The notes under the pieces: generated by a model
What the model was told of the DNA's origin: nothing
What the model saw: the letters and a program-made list of their open reading frames with translations, nothing else
Databases searched by the model: none
Part shown: positions 1-10,578 of the stretch, one piece after another
How positions within the stretch are numbered: the stretch's first letter is position 1
Layout of the letters: each line of letters starts with the position of its first letter
Assembly: GCA_016938175.1 (NCBI GenBank)
Contig: JAFGVE010000034.1
Coordinates: 85,227-149,226, forward strand
DNA: 64,000 nucleotides
Direction: 5' to 3'
DNA from: Campylobacterales bacterium
GTDB lineage: Bacteria > Campylobacterota > Campylobacteria > Campylobacterales > Sulfurimonadaceae
Position numbers and translations under genes: made by a program

Positions 1-75
1 ACTTAAAGCACTCATTAAAAGTGTGCCTGTGGTTCCAAGTAAAATTCCGCTTGAGAGTGAAGATAAATGTTTCAT
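1..75 (-). CDS. 5' end of a gene that leaves the window
   Basis: An ATG at 75..73 opens a frame that stays open to the window edge (25 codons). It begins MKHLSSLSSG and is followed by a hydrophobic stretch, so it may be a membrane or exported protein. An AAGGAG ribosome-binding site lies about 12 bases upstream, inside the end of the preceding gene. The start is 3 bases after that gene's stop, so it is probably the last visible member of the same minus-strand operon. Too little is present to name a family. Confidence 0.5.
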   Translation of the reverse strand, partial: MKHLSSLSSGILLGTTGTLLMSALS

Positions 76-78
76 ATT

Positions 79-525
79 TTAATAAAGCTCCTTAATATTT
101 TTCTTTTCAATTTTGAGTAGTGTTTCTAGTTTTCTATCGTAAAAGTAAACAGCTTTTCTTCCGGTGTAGTACACGTCTCCTCTATATATAAACTTATGTG
201 TCTCTAGAGTTTTATTTTTTTCCATAAGTAATAACTCACCACTGAGTGCACCTATAGGGGCAATGAGTGTTGAAAAAGTCAGTACGAAGAGTGTCCCTAG
301 GAGAATAATACTTATTTTATTGCTCAAATAGAGTGTAACGTAGCCGAGTAAAGCGGTGAAAAATAGGAAAATGTATATATTTTGGTTGTCTGCAAAAAGT
401 ATATTGTAATAGAGGTCTATCTCATTTGCGTCTATATAGTGGAGTTTAATACCTAAAAAGAGAAAAAAATCAAGTATGAATGTAAAAAACATACCACTTA
501 AAATGGCTTGAATAACCTTACTCAT
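79..525 (-). CDS. Small integral membrane protein, function unknown
   Basis: A 148-residue protein I do not recognise. It has about three hydrophobic segments (roughly residues 5-25, 48-68 and 72-97) followed by a basic, soluble C-terminal tail of about 45 residues rich in Lys and Tyr. That suggests an inner-membrane protein with a cytoplasmic tail, but this is inference. Its ATG overlaps the stop of the upstream gene in an ATGA arrangement, implying translational coupling to the equally unknown protein next to carB. The next gene starts 3 bases after its stop. Confidence 0.65.
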   Translation of the reverse strand: MSKVIQAILSGMFFTFILDFFLFLGIKLHYIDANEIDLYYNILFADNQNIYIFLFFTALLGYVTLYLSNKISIILLGTLFVLTFSTLIAPIGALSGELLLMEKNKTLETHKFIYRGDVYYTGRKAVYFYDRKLETLLKIEKKNIKELY

Positions 526-995
526 CGTAACCTCTGCATTTTTTTTGTATTTATCTTGTAGAGTCTAGAAGCTTGTCCTTCAAAAACTCTTTCCCGATTT
601 TCAACTATTATATCTGCTTTTTTTTCACAAAAAGTTCTCTCAAAATTTTTGCCTGCTTCATTTGCTGAAGTGGAGTAGTTCCACTCCAGTAAACGTAGAA
701 CACTTGAGTGAAGTTTCCCTTGAGCAACGCGAAATGAGCTACCTTTTACAATGAATGTAGTTTTTTTCGAACGTCTTACTCTATTTTTCTGGGAGTTTGG
801 TACACGAATACCGTATTTTGTGAGTGTTGTAAAGTTATGGTAGAGTTTAATAAAAGGCTTTGTAGAGACTCTTGTTTTAATCTCTATGAGTTTTTGCTCA
901 TTTTGTGAAGAGAAACCGACTGTTGTGTCGGTTTGTGTAAGAGTAATCTTCTCGTTTAGAGAAGAAAGTCTTGAAGTGCTGTTGATTTCGACCAT
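522..995 (-). CDS. Uncharacterised basic protein overlapping the carB 3' end
   Basis: A 157-residue, Lys/Arg-rich protein with no signal peptide or membrane segment and no family I recognise. The start ATG lies inside carB, giving a 40-base overlap in another frame. A GGGAG ribosome-binding site seven bases upstream supports this start, and no later ATG, GTG or TTG occurs in the first third. The C-terminal half contains [15 protein letters not shown], which faintly recalls the N-W-S/T-x-S-A part of phospholipase-D-like nucleases, but the HxK half of that motif is missing, so I do not assign it. It is coupled by ATGA to the following membrane protein. Confidence 0.6.
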   Translation of the reverse strand: MVEINSTSRLSSLNEKITLTQTDTTVGFSSQNEQKLIEIKTRVSTKPFIKLYHNFTTLTKYGIRVPNSQKNRVRRSKKTTFIVKGSSFRVAQGKLHSSVLRLLEWNYSTSANEAGKNFERTFCEKKADIIVENRERVFEGQASRLYKINTKKMQRLR

Positions 996-3900
996 GAACC
1001 ATCTCCCATCTCATCTAGAGCTAGTATAAGCGCACGTGAGGCACTGAGTGTAGTAAAGTATGGAATTGAGCGTTTGAGCACTTCTTGACGGATTACAACT
1101 GCATCTTTTTTCGATGTATTATTATCTGAAGTGTTAATTGCCATTGCAATTTCGTTATTCTTCATACTATCTTCTATATTTGGACGACCTTCAGAGATTT
1201 TGAGTACTCTTTCACACTCTATACCAGCAGCTGCTAGATACTCTTGAGTCCCTTTTGTCGCTACTAGTTTAAATCCGTGTCTAATAAGACCTTTTGCAAG
1301 TTCTGGAGCGTGTTTTTTATCAGTATCTACAAAAGAGAGGAAACATGTTCCACCTGTTGGAATTTTATTGCCAGCACTCAGTTGTGATTTTGCAAAAGAG
1401 ATTCCAAAGTTCGAGCTAATTCCCATAACTTCACCAGTTGATTTCATCTCCGGTGAGAGAACAAGGTCTGCACCATAGAGTTTATGAAATGGAAAAACTG
1501 CCTCTTTAACAGAGATATGACCTTTTAGTTTTGGGCGACGAAGACCATTTATCTCTTCTACAATGTTATATTTATCATAGTATTCTAGTGAGTCTTTGAG
1601 CGTTTCACCCATCATAACACGAGTCGCAACTTTTGCAAGAGGCATACCTGTAGCTTTACTTACAAATGGTACTGTGCGTGAAGCACGTGGATTTACTTCA
1701 ATGAGATATATTTCACCTTCATAAATTGCATACTGTACGTTCATAAGCCCTACAACACCGAGTCCAAGTGCAATAGTTTTTGTTTGCTGTTCAACTTGCT
1801 CAATCATCTCTTGGGTAAGGTTTACAGGTGGGAGTGAACATGCAGAGTCACCAGAGTGAATTCCCGCCTCTTCAATGTGTTGCATAACTGAACCTATATA
1901 AACTTCTTTGCCATCTGAGATACAGTCAACATCAAGTTCAATAGCTTGGTCTAGGAATTTATCAATGAGAACAGGTGCTTCATTAGATACTGAAATCGCA
2001 AGTGCCATATACTGGTTTAATTCTTCTTCAGAGTAGACTATTTTCATTCCACGTCCACCAAGAACGAAAGAAGGACGAACAAGTACAGGATATCCAAGCG
2101 CTTTAGCAATTGGAGCGGCTTCTTCTTTTTTACGAGCAAGACCATTGGCAGGTTGCTTGAGTCCATGTCTATTTACAAAGTTTGCAAACTGTTCTCTATC
2201 TTCTGCAAGGTCAATAATTGCTGAGCTTGTTCCAGAGATTTTTGCACCAATCTTTGTCAATGAATCTGCAAGTTTCAATGGTGTTTGTCCTCCAAAGTGA
2301 ACAATAATGCCATTTGGTTGCTCGTTTTCTATAACTTCACGAACATGTTCAAAGTCAATAGGTTCAAAGTAAAGTACGTCTGAAGTGTCATAGTCAGTTG
2401 AGACTGTCTCCGGATTACAGTTGTACATAATAGACTCAATTCCCATCTCTTTGAGTGCAAAAGAGGCGTGAACACAGCAGTAATCAAACTCAATACCTTG
2501 TCCAATACGGTTAGGACCACCACCTAAAATAAGAACTTTTTTCTTGTTACTTACACGGTTTGTTACGTTTGGAAGTTTTGTAATATTTGTTGTTGAGTAT
2601 AGATAAGGAGTGAGTGCCTCAAACTCTGCAGCACAAGTGTCTACCTCGTTAAACTCAAGTTGTACGCCAAGTATCTTCCTTGCACTCCATACATCAGACT
2701 CTTTATATTTTTTAGCAGAGTTTTTCTCTATAAGTTGTGCAATGCGTTTGTCAGAAAAACCATCAGCTTTAACACTTCTCATAAAAATTTCATCTGAGAG
2801 AATTGTTTCAGTAATTGTCGCTTCTGTCTCTACAAGTTCACTTATTTGATAAAGAAACCATGGATCAATAGCAGATGCTTCATACATCTCTTCTACACTC
2901 ATTCCACGGCGAAAACCTTCTGCGACGTAAAGCATTCTGTCTGCGTTTGGACGACGAATTTCATGTTTGACAAACTCTGTTTCAGCTTCCATCTCATCAA
3001 AACCACATAGACCAGTTTCAAGAGAGCAGAGCGCTTTTTGCATAGACTCTTTAAAAGTACGCCCGATTGACATAACCTCACCAACAGATTTCATCGAAGT
3101 TGAAAGAGTACTTTCAGCTTCTGGAAACTTTTCAAAAGTAAAACGAGGAATTTTTGTAACAACATAGTCAATAACAGGCTCAAAGGATGCTGGCGTTCCT
3201 GTAATGTCGTTCGTAATTTCATCAAGTGTGTATCCAATAGCAAGAAGAGTCGCAACTTTTGCAATTGGGTAACCAGTTGCTTTACTTGCAAGAGCTGATG
3301 AGCGAGATACACGAGGATTCATCTCAATAACTATCATACGACCGTCTTTTGGATTAATAGAGAATTGAACGTTACTTCCACCTGTGTCAACCCCAATCTC
3401 ACGTAAAATAGCAAAAGAAGCATTACGCATTCTTTGGTACTCTTTGTCTGTAAGTGTAAGCGCAGGAGCAACAGTAATACTATCTCCTGTGTGAACACCC
3501 ATTGGGTCAAAGTTTTCGATTGTACAGACGATGATACAGTTGTCAGCCTTATCGCGGATAACTTCCATCTCATACTCTTTCCAACCAAGCATAGACTCCA
3601 TAATTTCAATTTCGTTTACAGGAGAAGCTGAAATACCCGCTTGTGCGAGTTTTTCAAACTCTTCCATGTTATAAGCAACACCAGAACCGCCACCTGCAAG
3701 AGTAAATGAAGCACGTGAGATAACTGGAAAACCTATCTCTTTTGCAACTTCAATTGCTTCTTCAACGCTATAGGCATTTTTACTTTTTGGAAGGTCCATA
3801 CCGATTTTAAGCATAGCTTCATTAAATGCTGAACGATCTTCACCTTTGTGAATGGCTTCTGGAGTTGCACCGAGAAACTCTACGCCTTCCAACATACCTT

Positions 3901-4213
3901 TTTCATACATGCTTGTCGCTACGTTTAGTGCAGTTTGTCCACCCATTGTTGGTAAAATTGCATCTACATTCTCTTTTTTGATAATTTCTGCAATAACATC
4001 TTCTTTAATTGGTTCAATATATGTTCTATCAGCAAATTCAGGGTCAGTCATAATCGTTGCAGGATTGGAGTTTATGAGAACAACGCGGTAACCTTGCTCT
4101 TTAAGTGTTTTGACGGCTTGTGTTCCAGAGTAGTCAAATTCACAGGCTTGTCCAATTACAATTGGACCAGAACCTATAAGCAAAATAGTGTTTATGTCGG
4201 TGCGTTTTGGCAT
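956..4213 (-). CDS. carB: Carbamoyl-phosphate synthase large subunit
   Basis: CarB makes carbamoyl phosphate from bicarbonate, ATP and ammonia delivered by the glutaminase subunit CarA, feeding pyrimidine and arginine synthesis in the cytoplasm. At 1085 residues it is full length. It contains two tandem carboxyphosphate/carbamate ATP-grasp halves, starting near residue 8 ([20 protein letters not shown]) and again near 560 ([19 protein letters not shown]), plus a C-terminal MGS-like allosteric domain from about 940. The start follows an AGAAGGG site and a TATAAT box. carA is not in the window. The 3' end overlaps the next gene by 40 bases. pyrF lies 35 kb away, so the pyrimidine genes are scattered. 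Confidence 0.98.
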   Translation of the reverse strand: MPKRTDINTILLIGSGPIVIGQACEFDYSGTQAVKTLKEQGYRVVLINSNPATIMTDPEFADRTYIEPIKEDVIAEIIKKENVDAILPTMGGQTALNVATSMYEKGMLEGVEFLGATPEAIHKGEDRSAFNEAMLKIGMDLPKSKNAYSVEEAIEVAKEIGFPVISRASFTLAGGGSGVAYNMEEFEKLAQAGISASPVNEIEIMESMLGWKEYEMEVIRDKADNCIIVCTIENFDPMGVHTGDSITVAPALTLTDKEYQRMRNASFAILREIGVDTGGSNVQFSINPKDGRMIVIEMNPRVSRSSALASKATGYPIAKVATLLAIGYTLDEITNDITGTPASFEPVIDYVVTKIPRFTFEKFPEAESTLSTSMKSVGEVMSIGRTFKESMQKALCSLETGLCGFDEMEAETEFVKHEIRRPNADRMLYVAEGFRRGMSVEEMYEASAIDPWFLYQISELVETEATITETILSDEIFMRSVKADGFSDKRIAQLIEKNSAKKYKESDVWSARKILGVQLEFNEVDTCAAEFEALTPYLYSTTNITKLPNVTNRVSNKKKVLILGGGPNRIGQGIEFDYCCVHASFALKEMGIESIMYNCNPETVSTDYDTSDVLYFEPIDFEHVREVIENEQPNGIIVHFGGQTPLKLADSLTKIGAKISGTSSAIIDLAEDREQFANFVNRHGLKQPANGLARKKEEAAPIAKALGYPVLVRPSFVLGGRGMKIVYSEEELNQYMALAISVSNEAPVLIDKFLDQAIELDVDCISDGKEVYIGSVMQHIEEAGIHSGDSACSLPPVNLTQEMIEQVEQQTKTIALGLGVVGLMNVQYAIYEGEIYLIEVNPRASRTVPFVSKATGMPLAKVATRVMMGETLKDSLEYYDKYNIVEEINGLRRPKLKGHISVKEAVFPFHKLYGADLVLSPEMKSTGEVMGISSNFGISFAKSQLSAGNKIPTGGTCFLSFVDTDKKHAPELAKGLIRHGFKLVATKGTQEYLAAAGIECERVLKISEGRPNIEDSMKNNEIAMAINTSDNNTSKKDAVVIRQEVLKRSIPYFTTLSASRALILALDEMGDGSWSKSTALQDFLL

Positions 4214-4251
4214 TGTAACCCTTCTAAAAATGTAGTATAAAAAATTTAGAG

Positions 4252-4257
4252 ATTATA
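4252..4257 (-). promoter_or_regulatory. Putative -10 box for carB
   Basis: TATAAT in the context GCTATAATC on the minus strand, 39 bases before the carB ATG and between the mipA-like stop and carB. No convincing -35 is seen, as is usual for Campylobacterota sigma-70 promoters. It suggests carB has its own promoter in addition to read-through from the mre operon. Confidence 0.5.
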
Positions 4258-4285
4258 GCTCAAAGGCACTTAAAATTTGATGAGT

Positions 4286-5038
4286 TTAGTATTCAAAGGT
4301 ATAGATGAGTGAGAGAAGTCCTGAGTAAATATAATCATCATCAGTAAGCGGACTGTTCGCTGCATCTTGCGTGAGTTTATCAACTCTTGCATTGAGTAAG
4401 GCTGAGAGATTTTGTGTCAGTGGATACTCTACATAGGTTTGCGCACCGAGTTGAAAACCACCATCGGGTAGATACGCTTCTCTACCAATGCTACTATCTA
4501 CTTCAGAGCTTTCAACACCATAATAGTAATTTACAAATTTTTGTGATTGGTAGATACAGATGAGACTTGGGTAAAAAGTAAATTCTCCCAGCTTAAATTT
4601 ATCTCCTAATTCACTCTTCACTATCCATGATTCATAACGATCTAAAAGGTCTGTAAGAAACATGGTTTCAAAAAAAGTGTCGTGATGTTTTGCACTAAAT
4701 GCCACTCCACCTTCCAGTGTATTTTTTCGTGTTTGCATCCCTTCAAGATAGCTCGAATCAGAAGATTCATATCCATATGGACGTGGTTGGACAGTAAGAG
4801 AAAATGCCCAAGCATACTCATCTTGTTTATCTCCTAAAAAGTAAAGTCCAAACTGTGTCCATCTTACGTAAAAAAGAGAGTTGTCAAAGAAAATAACAGG
4901 TGATGCGACAATGAGTGCAGAAGCACCTTTATAAGGTTGTGTCTGTATATATGGACCTGCACCTATAGTTAACTTTTGCTTTGCATCTTCTGCATTGAGG
5001 GACATAAAAACGAGTAAAAGTATGAGTATTGTTCTCAT
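4286..5038 (-). CDS. MipA/OmpV family outer-membrane protein
   Basis: A 250-residue protein with an N-terminal signal peptide (MRTILILLLVFMSLNAEDA) and a beta-rich body of alternating aromatic strands ending in YTFEY, typical of an outer-membrane barrel. The pattern GAGPYIQTQPYKGA followed by PVIFF and YVRWTQFGLYF fits the MipA/OmpV family. In Escherichia coli MipA is a scaffold linking the murein hydrolase MltA with PBP1B. Here the ATG overlaps the mreC stop by ATGA, tying the gene to the cell-shape operon. A role in wall growth is inferred from that; other OmpV proteins are simple porin-like proteins, so function is open. Confidence 0.75.
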   Translation of the reverse strand: MRTILILLLVFMSLNAEDAKQKLTIGAGPYIQTQPYKGASALIVASPVIFFDNSLFYVRWTQFGLYFLGDKQDEYAWAFSLTVQPRPYGYESSDSSYLEGMQTRKNTLEGGVAFSAKHHDTFFETMFLTDLLDRYESWIVKSELGDKFKLGEFTFYPSLICIYQSQKFVNYYYGVESSEVDSSIGREAYLPDGGFQLGAQTYVEYPLTQNLSALLNARVDKLTQDAANSPLTDDDYIYSGLLSLIYTFEY

Positions 5039-5796
5039 CGAACACTCCTTATAACGTGGAAGTAGTTTGTTTCATTCGCTTTGTAATACTGCTCAACTAC
5101 TGCAGTTTGATACCCTTGCGAACTTGAAACTGATTTGACACGACCAACTTTTAAGCCGGTAAAAAATATATTATCAAGTCCAGAACTTACAACTTCATCT
5201 CCCTCATTGATTTCAAACCATGAGGGAATAAAGTTGACAACAATAAACTCTTCATTGTTTCCGTGTGCAATACCAGGAGCATTGTTTTCACCTATAAAAA
5301 CAGAGTAGGCACTTTTAATATCCTTGTTGAGTAGTGCTAAAGGCTTATTGTTTTTTGAAATAACTATTCCTGCGACAAACTCTTTATAGGTAAGACCATA
5401 AATTTTAGAACTGTTGTAGTCAGGCATGTCAAGCCAGAGTCTGTTAAAGTTACCAAACTCTTGATAAGAGATAGCTCTTACAAGTGATACTTGAGGCTTG
5501 AGTTTAAGTGAGGAGTTGTTTTCACTATAGAGTTCGTTTATCTCTGCTGCGAGCTGCTGCATCACGAGATGGTTATTTTCATAGTTTTGTAGTTTTTCTG
5601 ATAGCTCTTCAATTGTAGCTGCTTGGAAAATGTGTTTGTTGATTTTCTTTTGAATAAACTCTACGGAGCCATGGTAGCTTGTTTTAATTGCATTCAAAGC
5701 ACCTATCATAGGTGACTGAATAGCGTTGTTATAATACATAGCACCTACAGCGAGGGCTATGATAATTGAGATGTAAGAGAGTAGCTCTTTATTCAT
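5035..5796 (-). CDS. mreC: Rod shape-determining protein MreC
   Basis: MreC is the bitopic inner-membrane partner of MreB that links the cytoskeleton to wall synthases in the periplasm. It has one membrane segment (about residues 5-24), then a coiled-coil region and a beta-rich periplasmic domain with the typical G-x-V pattern near the end (DEVVSSGLDNIFFTGLKVG). An in-frame TTG lies at 5802, but I prefer the ATG at 5796, giving 253 residues and an 8-base overlap with mreB. No strong Shine-Dalgarno is visible for either start, which fits coupled translation. mreD is absent here. rodA is elsewhere in the window at 45-46 kb. Confidence 0.93.
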   Translation of the reverse strand: MNKELLSYISIIIALAVGAMYYNNAIQSPMIGALNAIKTSYHGSVEFIQKKINKHIFQAATIEELSEKLQNYENNHLVMQQLAAEINELYSENNSSLKLKPQVSLVRAISYQEFGNFNRLWLDMPDYNSSKIYGLTYKEFVAGIVISKNNKPLALLNKDIKSAYSVFIGENNAPGIAHGNNEEFIVVNFIPSWFEINEGDEVVSSGLDNIFFTGLKVGRVKSVSSSQGYQTAVVEQYYKANETNYFHVIRSVR

Positions 5797-6826
5797 TCTC
5801 AAAAAGTTCTTGGAGTAAATCTATCTCTTCTAAGGCGCGACCTGTTCCTCTTGCAACTGCTAAAAGAGGCTCATCCGCAACAAAAACGGGAATTTTGACA
5901 ATATCTGAGAGATATTTATCAAGCTGGCGGATAAGTGCTCCACCACCTGTAAGAATAATACCGTGGTTTACAATATCACCCGCTAAATCTGGTGGCATTT
6001 TCTCTAAAACATCGCGAAGTGCTTCAGCAATTTCTTTAAGAGGCTCTTTCATAGCCTCCCTTGCATCCTCGCTTGTTAGCTCAACTGAGCTTAAAAGACC
6101 TTCCACCTGATCACGACCATTGACAACCATTGAAAGTTCTTGATCAAGTGAAACAGCTGTTCCGATACTGATTTTAATATCTTCAGCTACACGTTCACCG
6201 ATGAGAAGGTTGTATTTTTTTCTTACATAGTTCACAATACCTTGGTCTATTTTATCTCCCGCTGTACGGATAGATTTTGAAAGAACAAGACCACCAAGAG
6301 AGACTACACCAATCTCTGTAGTACCACCACCGATGTCAACAACAAGATTTCCATGAGGCTCACGAATATCTACACCAGCACCAATAGCCGCTGCCATAGG
6401 CTCTTCTATAAGATATACTTCACGAGCACCAGCACTGAGTGCAGATTCACGCACTGCTTTTCTCTCTACTTGCGTTAATCCGTAAGGAACACAAATAATA
6501 ATACGAGGAGAGATAAGAGAACTTCTTCCGTGTGCTTTTTCTATGAACTTACGAATCATCTTCTCAGTCATATCGAAGTCTGCAATAACACCGTCACGCA
6601 TAGGACGAATTGCACGGATGTTTCCAGGAGTTTTTCCCACCATCTCTTTTGCTTCATGACCAACAGCAAGAACTCTGCTTTGACCATATTTTTCACTTTT
6701 TACTGCAACAACAGAAGGTTCGTTAATAATAATTCCACGACCTTTTGCAATTACAATAGTGTTGGCTGTCCCTAAGTCTATAGAGAGATCGTTTGAAAAA
6801 AGACCGACAAGTTTACTAAATATCAT
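5789..6826 (-). CDS. mreB: Rod shape-determining actin homologue MreB
   Basis: MreB polymerises beneath the inner membrane and directs lateral wall synthesis by the RodA/PBP2 machinery. The 345-residue length is normal. Actin-fold nucleotide motifs are visible: SIDLGTANT (phosphate 1), VVDIGGGTTEIGVV (phosphate 2) and GIILTGGGALI (adenosine). The gene sits 9 bases downstream of clpX and overlaps mreC, within the fabZ-lpxA-clpX-mreBC operon. Confidence 0.98.
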   Translation of the reverse strand: MIFSKLVGLFSNDLSIDLGTANTIVIAKGRGIIINEPSVVAVKSEKYGQSRVLAVGHEAKEMVGKTPGNIRAIRPMRDGVIADFDMTEKMIRKFIEKAHGRSSLISPRIIICVPYGLTQVERKAVRESALSAGAREVYLIEEPMAAAIGAGVDIREPHGNLVVDIGGGTTEIGVVSLGGLVLSKSIRTAGDKIDQGIVNYVRKKYNLLIGERVAEDIKISIGTAVSLDQELSMVVNGRDQVEGLLSSVELTSEDAREAMKEPLKEIAEALRDVLEKMPPDLAGDIVNHGIILTGGGALIRQLDKYLSDIVKIPVFVADEPLLAVARGTGRALEEIDLLQELFENE

Positions 6827-6835
6827 TTGCTTCCC

Positions 6836-8080
6836 TTATGCTGTTTTTTGTGTTGTTTTTTTGATGTACATAGGTTTTTCACCTTTTTCGATAACATCTT
6901 GTGTAATGAGAACTTCATAACCTTTATAGTCTGGAAGTTCATACATTATCTCTATCATAGCCTCTTCTAGGATAGCACGAAGACCACGTGCTCCAGTTTT
7001 ACGCTTAATCGCTTTTTTTGCTATTGCCAAGAGGGCATCATCTTCAAAGTTTAACTCTACTTCATCGATAGAGAAGAGTTTTTTGTACTGTTTAATAAGT
7101 GCGTTTTTAGGCTCAGTTAAAATGCGTACCATGTCTTCTTCTGTAATTTCACTTAGGGACGCGATAATTGGAAGACGTCCTACAAGTTCTGGGATAAGTC
7201 CAAAATGTACTAAGTCATCTGGTTCAACCATGTCGTATGTAGGTTTTTTCTCATTTTTACTTTTTTTCTCGTGACCAAAACCTAGTACATTTTCACCCTG
7301 CTTACGTTTGAGTATCTCTTCAAGACCATCAAAAGCACCACCACAGATAAATAAAATATTTGTCGTATCAATTGCCGTAAACTCTTGATTAGGGTGTTTG
7401 CGACCACCTTTTGGCGGAATATTTACGAGTGAGCCTTCTATGATTTTTAAAAGTGCTTGTTGAACTCCTTCTCCACTTACATCACGAGTGATAGAGCGGT
7501 TTTCGCTCATACGTGCGACTTTATCTACTTCATCCAGAAAAATAATTCCTTTTTGTGCACGTTCAACGTCTCCATCAGCAGCTTGAATGAGTTTCGTTAA
7601 GATATTTTCAACATCTTCGCCAACATAGCCTGCTTCTGTTAGACTTGTTGCATCCGCAATAGCTATGGGAACATTAAGTACACGAGCGATTGTCTGTGCC
7701 ATAAGTGTTTTTCCAGAACCGGTTGGACCGATAAGCAGGACATTTGATTTTGCAATTTCTGTATCGTCATTGTCCTGTTTTGTGTTTTTGAAAATTCTTT
7801 TGTAGTGGTTATAAACCGCAACACTTAAGAGTTTTCTTGCTTTTTCTTGACCGATAATATAATCGCCTAAGAAGTTGTTTAACTCTTTTGGTGTCATAAG
7901 TGTACTTACAGCCTCAACAAGCTCTTCTTGACGTGAATGTGCTATCTCTTTTTCATCGCCAAACATAATTTTATAAGCTGAAGTTACACAATTTTTACAG
8001 ATATATACGCCGTTCCCAGCTATAAGAGGATTTTTTTCACTCTCAGTTGCATCACAAAAACTACAGTGTCTATGGATCAT
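6836..8080 (-). CDS. clpX: ATP-dependent Clp protease ATP-binding subunit ClpX
   Basis: ClpX is the hexameric AAA+ unfoldase that feeds tagged substrates to ClpP. The 414-residue protein has the N-terminal zinc-binding domain (two CxxC pairs, CSFC and CKNC), Walker A GPTGSGKT, Walker [10 protein letters not shown], an LGFG loop fitting the ClpP-docking tripeptide, and the sensor-2 GARGLRAIL. Its ATG overlaps the lpxA stop by ATGA. clpP is not in the window. Confidence 0.98.
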   Translation of the reverse strand: MIHRHCSFCDATESEKNPLIAGNGVYICKNCVTSAYKIMFGDEKEIAHSRQEELVEAVSTLMTPKELNNFLGDYIIGQEKARKLLSVAVYNHYKRIFKNTKQDNDDTEIAKSNVLLIGPTGSGKTLMAQTIARVLNVPIAIADATSLTEAGYVGEDVENILTKLIQAADGDVERAQKGIIFLDEVDKVARMSENRSITRDVSGEGVQQALLKIIEGSLVNIPPKGGRKHPNQEFTAIDTTNILFICGGAFDGLEEILKRKQGENVLGFGHEKKSKNEKKPTYDMVEPDDLVHFGLIPELVGRLPIIASLSEITEEDMVRILTEPKNALIKQYKKLFSIDEVELNFEDDALLAIAKKAIKRKTGARGLRAILEEAMIEIMYELPDYKGYEVLITQDVIEKGEKPMYIKKTTQKTA

Positions 8081-8871
8081 TTTTTATCCTTTTCTTTTCT
8101 CTCAAACGGAATACCGCGTTTTGTTTTTAAAACAAAGTTACAGAGGTTTTTTACAAAATGGCTTTGTGTCTCTTCTAAAAGTTCCGTTGCAACATCTTTA
8201 AGAGGTTGACCACTCTCAAATAGGTCTCTATATGCAGATTTAAGTGCATTGATATCATCACGTTCTATATGACGTCTTAAACCTGTTAAATTAAGTCCGC
8301 GAAGTGTTGCACGGTTTCCTTCTGCCATACAATATGGAGGAATGTCTTGTGAAAGCGCACTTGCTCCACCGACCATTGCATAGTCACCAATATGCACAAA
8401 CTGATGCACAGGCGTCATTCCACCAATGACTACATAGTCACCAAGCTCAACGTGACCTGCTAAAGTTGCAGCGTTAGCTAAGATACAGTGGTTTCCAATA
8501 ATTACGTCATGTCCAAGGTGAACATAACCCATAAAAAGGTTTTTATTACCGATAATTGTCTTACCGCCACCACCTTTTGTTCCTGGATTAAAGAGTGTAA
8601 ACTCACGAATTGTATTGTCATCACCTATAATGAGTTCTACATCTTCACCGTTAAACTTTAAATCTTGGGGAATAGAGCCAATAACCGCATGGGAAAATAT
8701 ACGATTGTTTTTTCCTATAGTTGTTTTTCCATATATACAAGCACCTTGTGCGATTGTTGTGCCATCACCAATTGTACTCTCCGAAGAGATGTGGCAAAAA
8801 GCGCCGATTGTGACATTTTCACCTATAACGGCACCATCTTCAATAACTGCCAGAGGAGATATGTTACTCAT
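8077..8871 (-). CDS. lpxA: UDP-N-acetylglucosamine acyltransferase LpxA
   Basis: LpxA transfers a 3-hydroxyacyl chain from acyl carrier protein to UDP-GlcNAc, the first step of lipid A synthesis. The 264-residue protein is built from left-handed beta-helix hexapeptide repeats (for example [13 protein letters not shown]) and has the region around the catalytic histidine ([20 protein letters not shown]) followed by the [14 protein letters not shown] segment. The C-terminal helical domain is present. It lies 14 bases after fabZ, the usual pairing for two enzymes that compete for the hydroxyacyl-ACP pool. Confidence 0.97.
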   Translation of the reverse strand: MSNISPLAVIEDGAVIGENVTIGAFCHISSESTIGDGTTIAQGACIYGKTTIGKNNRIFSHAVIGSIPQDLKFNGEDVELIIGDDNTIREFTLFNPGTKGGGGKTIIGNKNLFMGYVHLGHDVIIGNHCILANAATLAGHVELGDYVVIGGMTPVHQFVHIGDYAMVGGASALSQDIPPYCMAEGNRATLRGLNLTGLRRHIERDDINALKSAYRDLFESGQPLKDVATELLEETQSHFVKNLCNFVLKTKRGIPFERKEKDKK

Positions 8872-8885
8872 ATGTACAACTACTC

Positions 8886-9332
8886 TTATTTATCTACTAT
8901 CATAGCTTTGAGTTCAGCTTCTGATACCAGTTTCTCATCTACGTATGCTTCACCTTTAAGCATCCAGATAGAACCTTTGTGCTTAATAACGCTGATACGG
9001 TACTCTAATTGATCACCTGGTTTTACAGGAGAGCGAAATTTTGCATTGTCAATACTCATAAAGTAAACAACTTTTTGTGCTGCTTCTTCTTTGCTCATGT
9101 CCATACTTTTAAATGCAAGAATTCCACCTGCTTGTGCCATTCCTTCTAAAATCATAACACCAGGATAAATCGGGTGACCCGGAAAGTGCCCTTGAAATAT
9201 ATTTTCGCTAATGCTGACATTTTTGTATGCGCTAAGTGTTTCGTTTTTGTCTAGTTTTGTAACGCGGTCAACGAGTAAAAAAGGGTAGCGGTGTGGTAAA
9301 ATCTCTTGAATTTCCATTACGTCCATAATCAT
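8886..9332 (-). CDS. fabZ: 3-hydroxyacyl-ACP dehydratase FabZ
   Basis: FabZ dehydrates 3-hydroxyacyl-ACP in type II fatty-acid elongation. It is a 148-residue hotdog-fold protein with the diagnostic [13 protein letters not shown] and the active-site helix [20 protein letters not shown] carrying the catalytic His and Glu. Three ATGs occur within the first six codons; the first, at 9332, is used here, but the sixth codon ([13 protein letters not shown]) matches the usual length better. It is the first gene of the minus-strand fabZ-lpxA-clpX-mreBC operon. Confidence 0.96.
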   Translation of the reverse strand: MIMDVMEIQEILPHRYPFLLVDRVTKLDKNETLSAYKNVSISENIFQGHFPGHPIYPGVMILEGMAQAGGILAFKSMDMSKEEAAQKVVYFMSIDNAKFRSPVKPGDQLEYRISVIKHKGSIWMLKGEAYVDEKLVSEAELKAMIVDK

Positions 9333-9432
9333 TATAAAAAAGCCTTCGTAAAAAATTTGACTTATTTTATCTAATAATATGTTAAAAAAACATAATTGAA
9401 CTGCTAAAGAGTTTTGTGTTTGGGGAGGAAAG

Positions 9433-10515
9433 TTACAAAAGAATGAGCCGCTCTTTCGTATCCTCGTAGGTTTTTGCGTCTAACTCAATTGTCAGTTTTG
9501 CATCTGTGACATTCTCTAAAATTATTATAGGAGTAAGGTCATAATATGAGTTTGTAAGTTCAAAGCGAAGAGATTGTTCTTCTTCAAAAGAGAGTGGATT
9601 ATAGATGAGTGATTTAACATTTTGATAGCTTCTATTTGTGCGTCTGTTAAACTCTTCTAATGAGAGAAGTTTAATCTCTTCTCTATTAAAGTAATGTACT
9701 CCATTTTCACTAAACTCCACTCGTCCCTGAGCTTTTTTTCTAGGAAGAGTGGAGTAACTCAGTGCATACGCATCAAGAGTCTGATTTTTCCCCTGTATGA
9801 GCTTGAGTGAAAACTGTCTATAGTTTAAAAATTTCTGTTTGATTATTTTATACTCTTTGGCTTCATCTTCAAGTTTGTTACGGTAGTTGTACATCTCCAG
9901 ACGCTCCTCAATAGAAGCTGGCAAAGTCATTCCAGAAATAGGTGAGAACATCTCATCCATAAGTCTGTCTTGCTGTTCACGTTGCATTGTTAAACCGTAA
10001 ATACAACCACAATAGTCTTGTCTATAGAGCTGCTCTTCTTTTGTTACGCGTGACTGATCTTGTGTCCCGCCACCACTTCTATAATCAACCGCAATAAACT
10101 CAACACCATGCTTAGCATGAAACTCATCACCGACACGTTTGAGTTGCTCTTGTGATTTAAGTGGGCTAACGAGTAGGGTAGTTGTGATTTTATCTTCACC
10201 TATTTCTAAAGCCTTTTTTGCACTTGTAATGAAGCGTTTATCAAAACAGACTTCGCAGCGTGCCCCCTTTTCAGGCTCTTTTTCTAGTCCTCTAACAGCA
10301 TCCATCCATGCTTCAAAATCATACTCGCCTTCTAAAAGATCAATTCCCAGTTTTTTACATGAACGTTCAACATCAAGAAGTCTTAGTTTATATTCCGAAT
10401 AGGGGTGGATATTTGGATCGTAAAAAAATCCTGTCAACTTCTCTTGAGGGTAATCTTTTTGCAGTTTTTCTAAGAAAAAATGTGAATCAACACTACAGCA
10501 TATATGAACGAGCAT
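9433..10515 (-). CDS. queH: Epoxyqueuosine reductase QueH, long form
   Basis: QueH reduces epoxyqueuosine to queuosine in tRNA, replacing the unrelated QueG. The core carries the family's cysteines: Cys6-Cys7 ([10 protein letters not shown]), Cys87 and Cys90 (GARCEVC), and Cys169 and Cys171 (DYCGCIYG), which bind iron in this family. The protein is 360 residues, with about 180 C-terminal residues beyond the core that I do not recognise; long QueH proteins are familiar in Campylobacterota. It stands alone, with 63 bases to the upstream efflux gene and 100 bases to fabZ. Confidence 0.92.
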   Translation of the reverse strand: MLVHICCSVDSHFFLEKLQKDYPQEKLTGFFYDPNIHPYSEYKLRLLDVERSCKKLGIDLLEGEYDFEAWMDAVRGLEKEPEKGARCEVCFDKRFITSAKKALEIGEDKITTTLLVSPLKSQEQLKRVGDEFHAKHGVEFIAVDYRSGGGTQDQSRVTKEEQLYRQDYCGCIYGLTMQREQQDRLMDEMFSPISGMTLPASIEERLEMYNYRNKLEDEAKEYKIIKQKFLNYRQFSLKLIQGKNQTLDAYALSYSTLPRKKAQGRVEFSENGVHYFNREEIKLLSLEEFNRRTNRSYQNVKSLIYNPLSFEEEQSLRFELTNSYYDLTPIIILENVTDAKLTIELDAKTYEDTKERLILL

Positions 10516-10578
10516 GATGACTCCTAAGGATAAATATTGTGCGATTATAGCAAAAAAATTTGTGAGTAAGCAGAGGAT

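Noticed and set aside
522..700. Phospholipase-D-like motif ([15 protein letters not shown]) in the protein next to carB
   Set aside because: The essential HxK pair is absent and spacing to the following Asn/Glu is wrong, so the resemblance is too weak to name a family.
2610..4091. Several 60-90-codon open frames antisense or out of frame to carB
   Set aside because: They lie wholly inside a well-supported gene, lack ribosome-binding sites and show low-complexity shadow composition.
9310..9345. TATAAT overlapping the fabZ start codon region on the minus strand
   Set aside because: It overlaps the first ATG, so it could not drive a transcript containing that start unless a later ATG is used.
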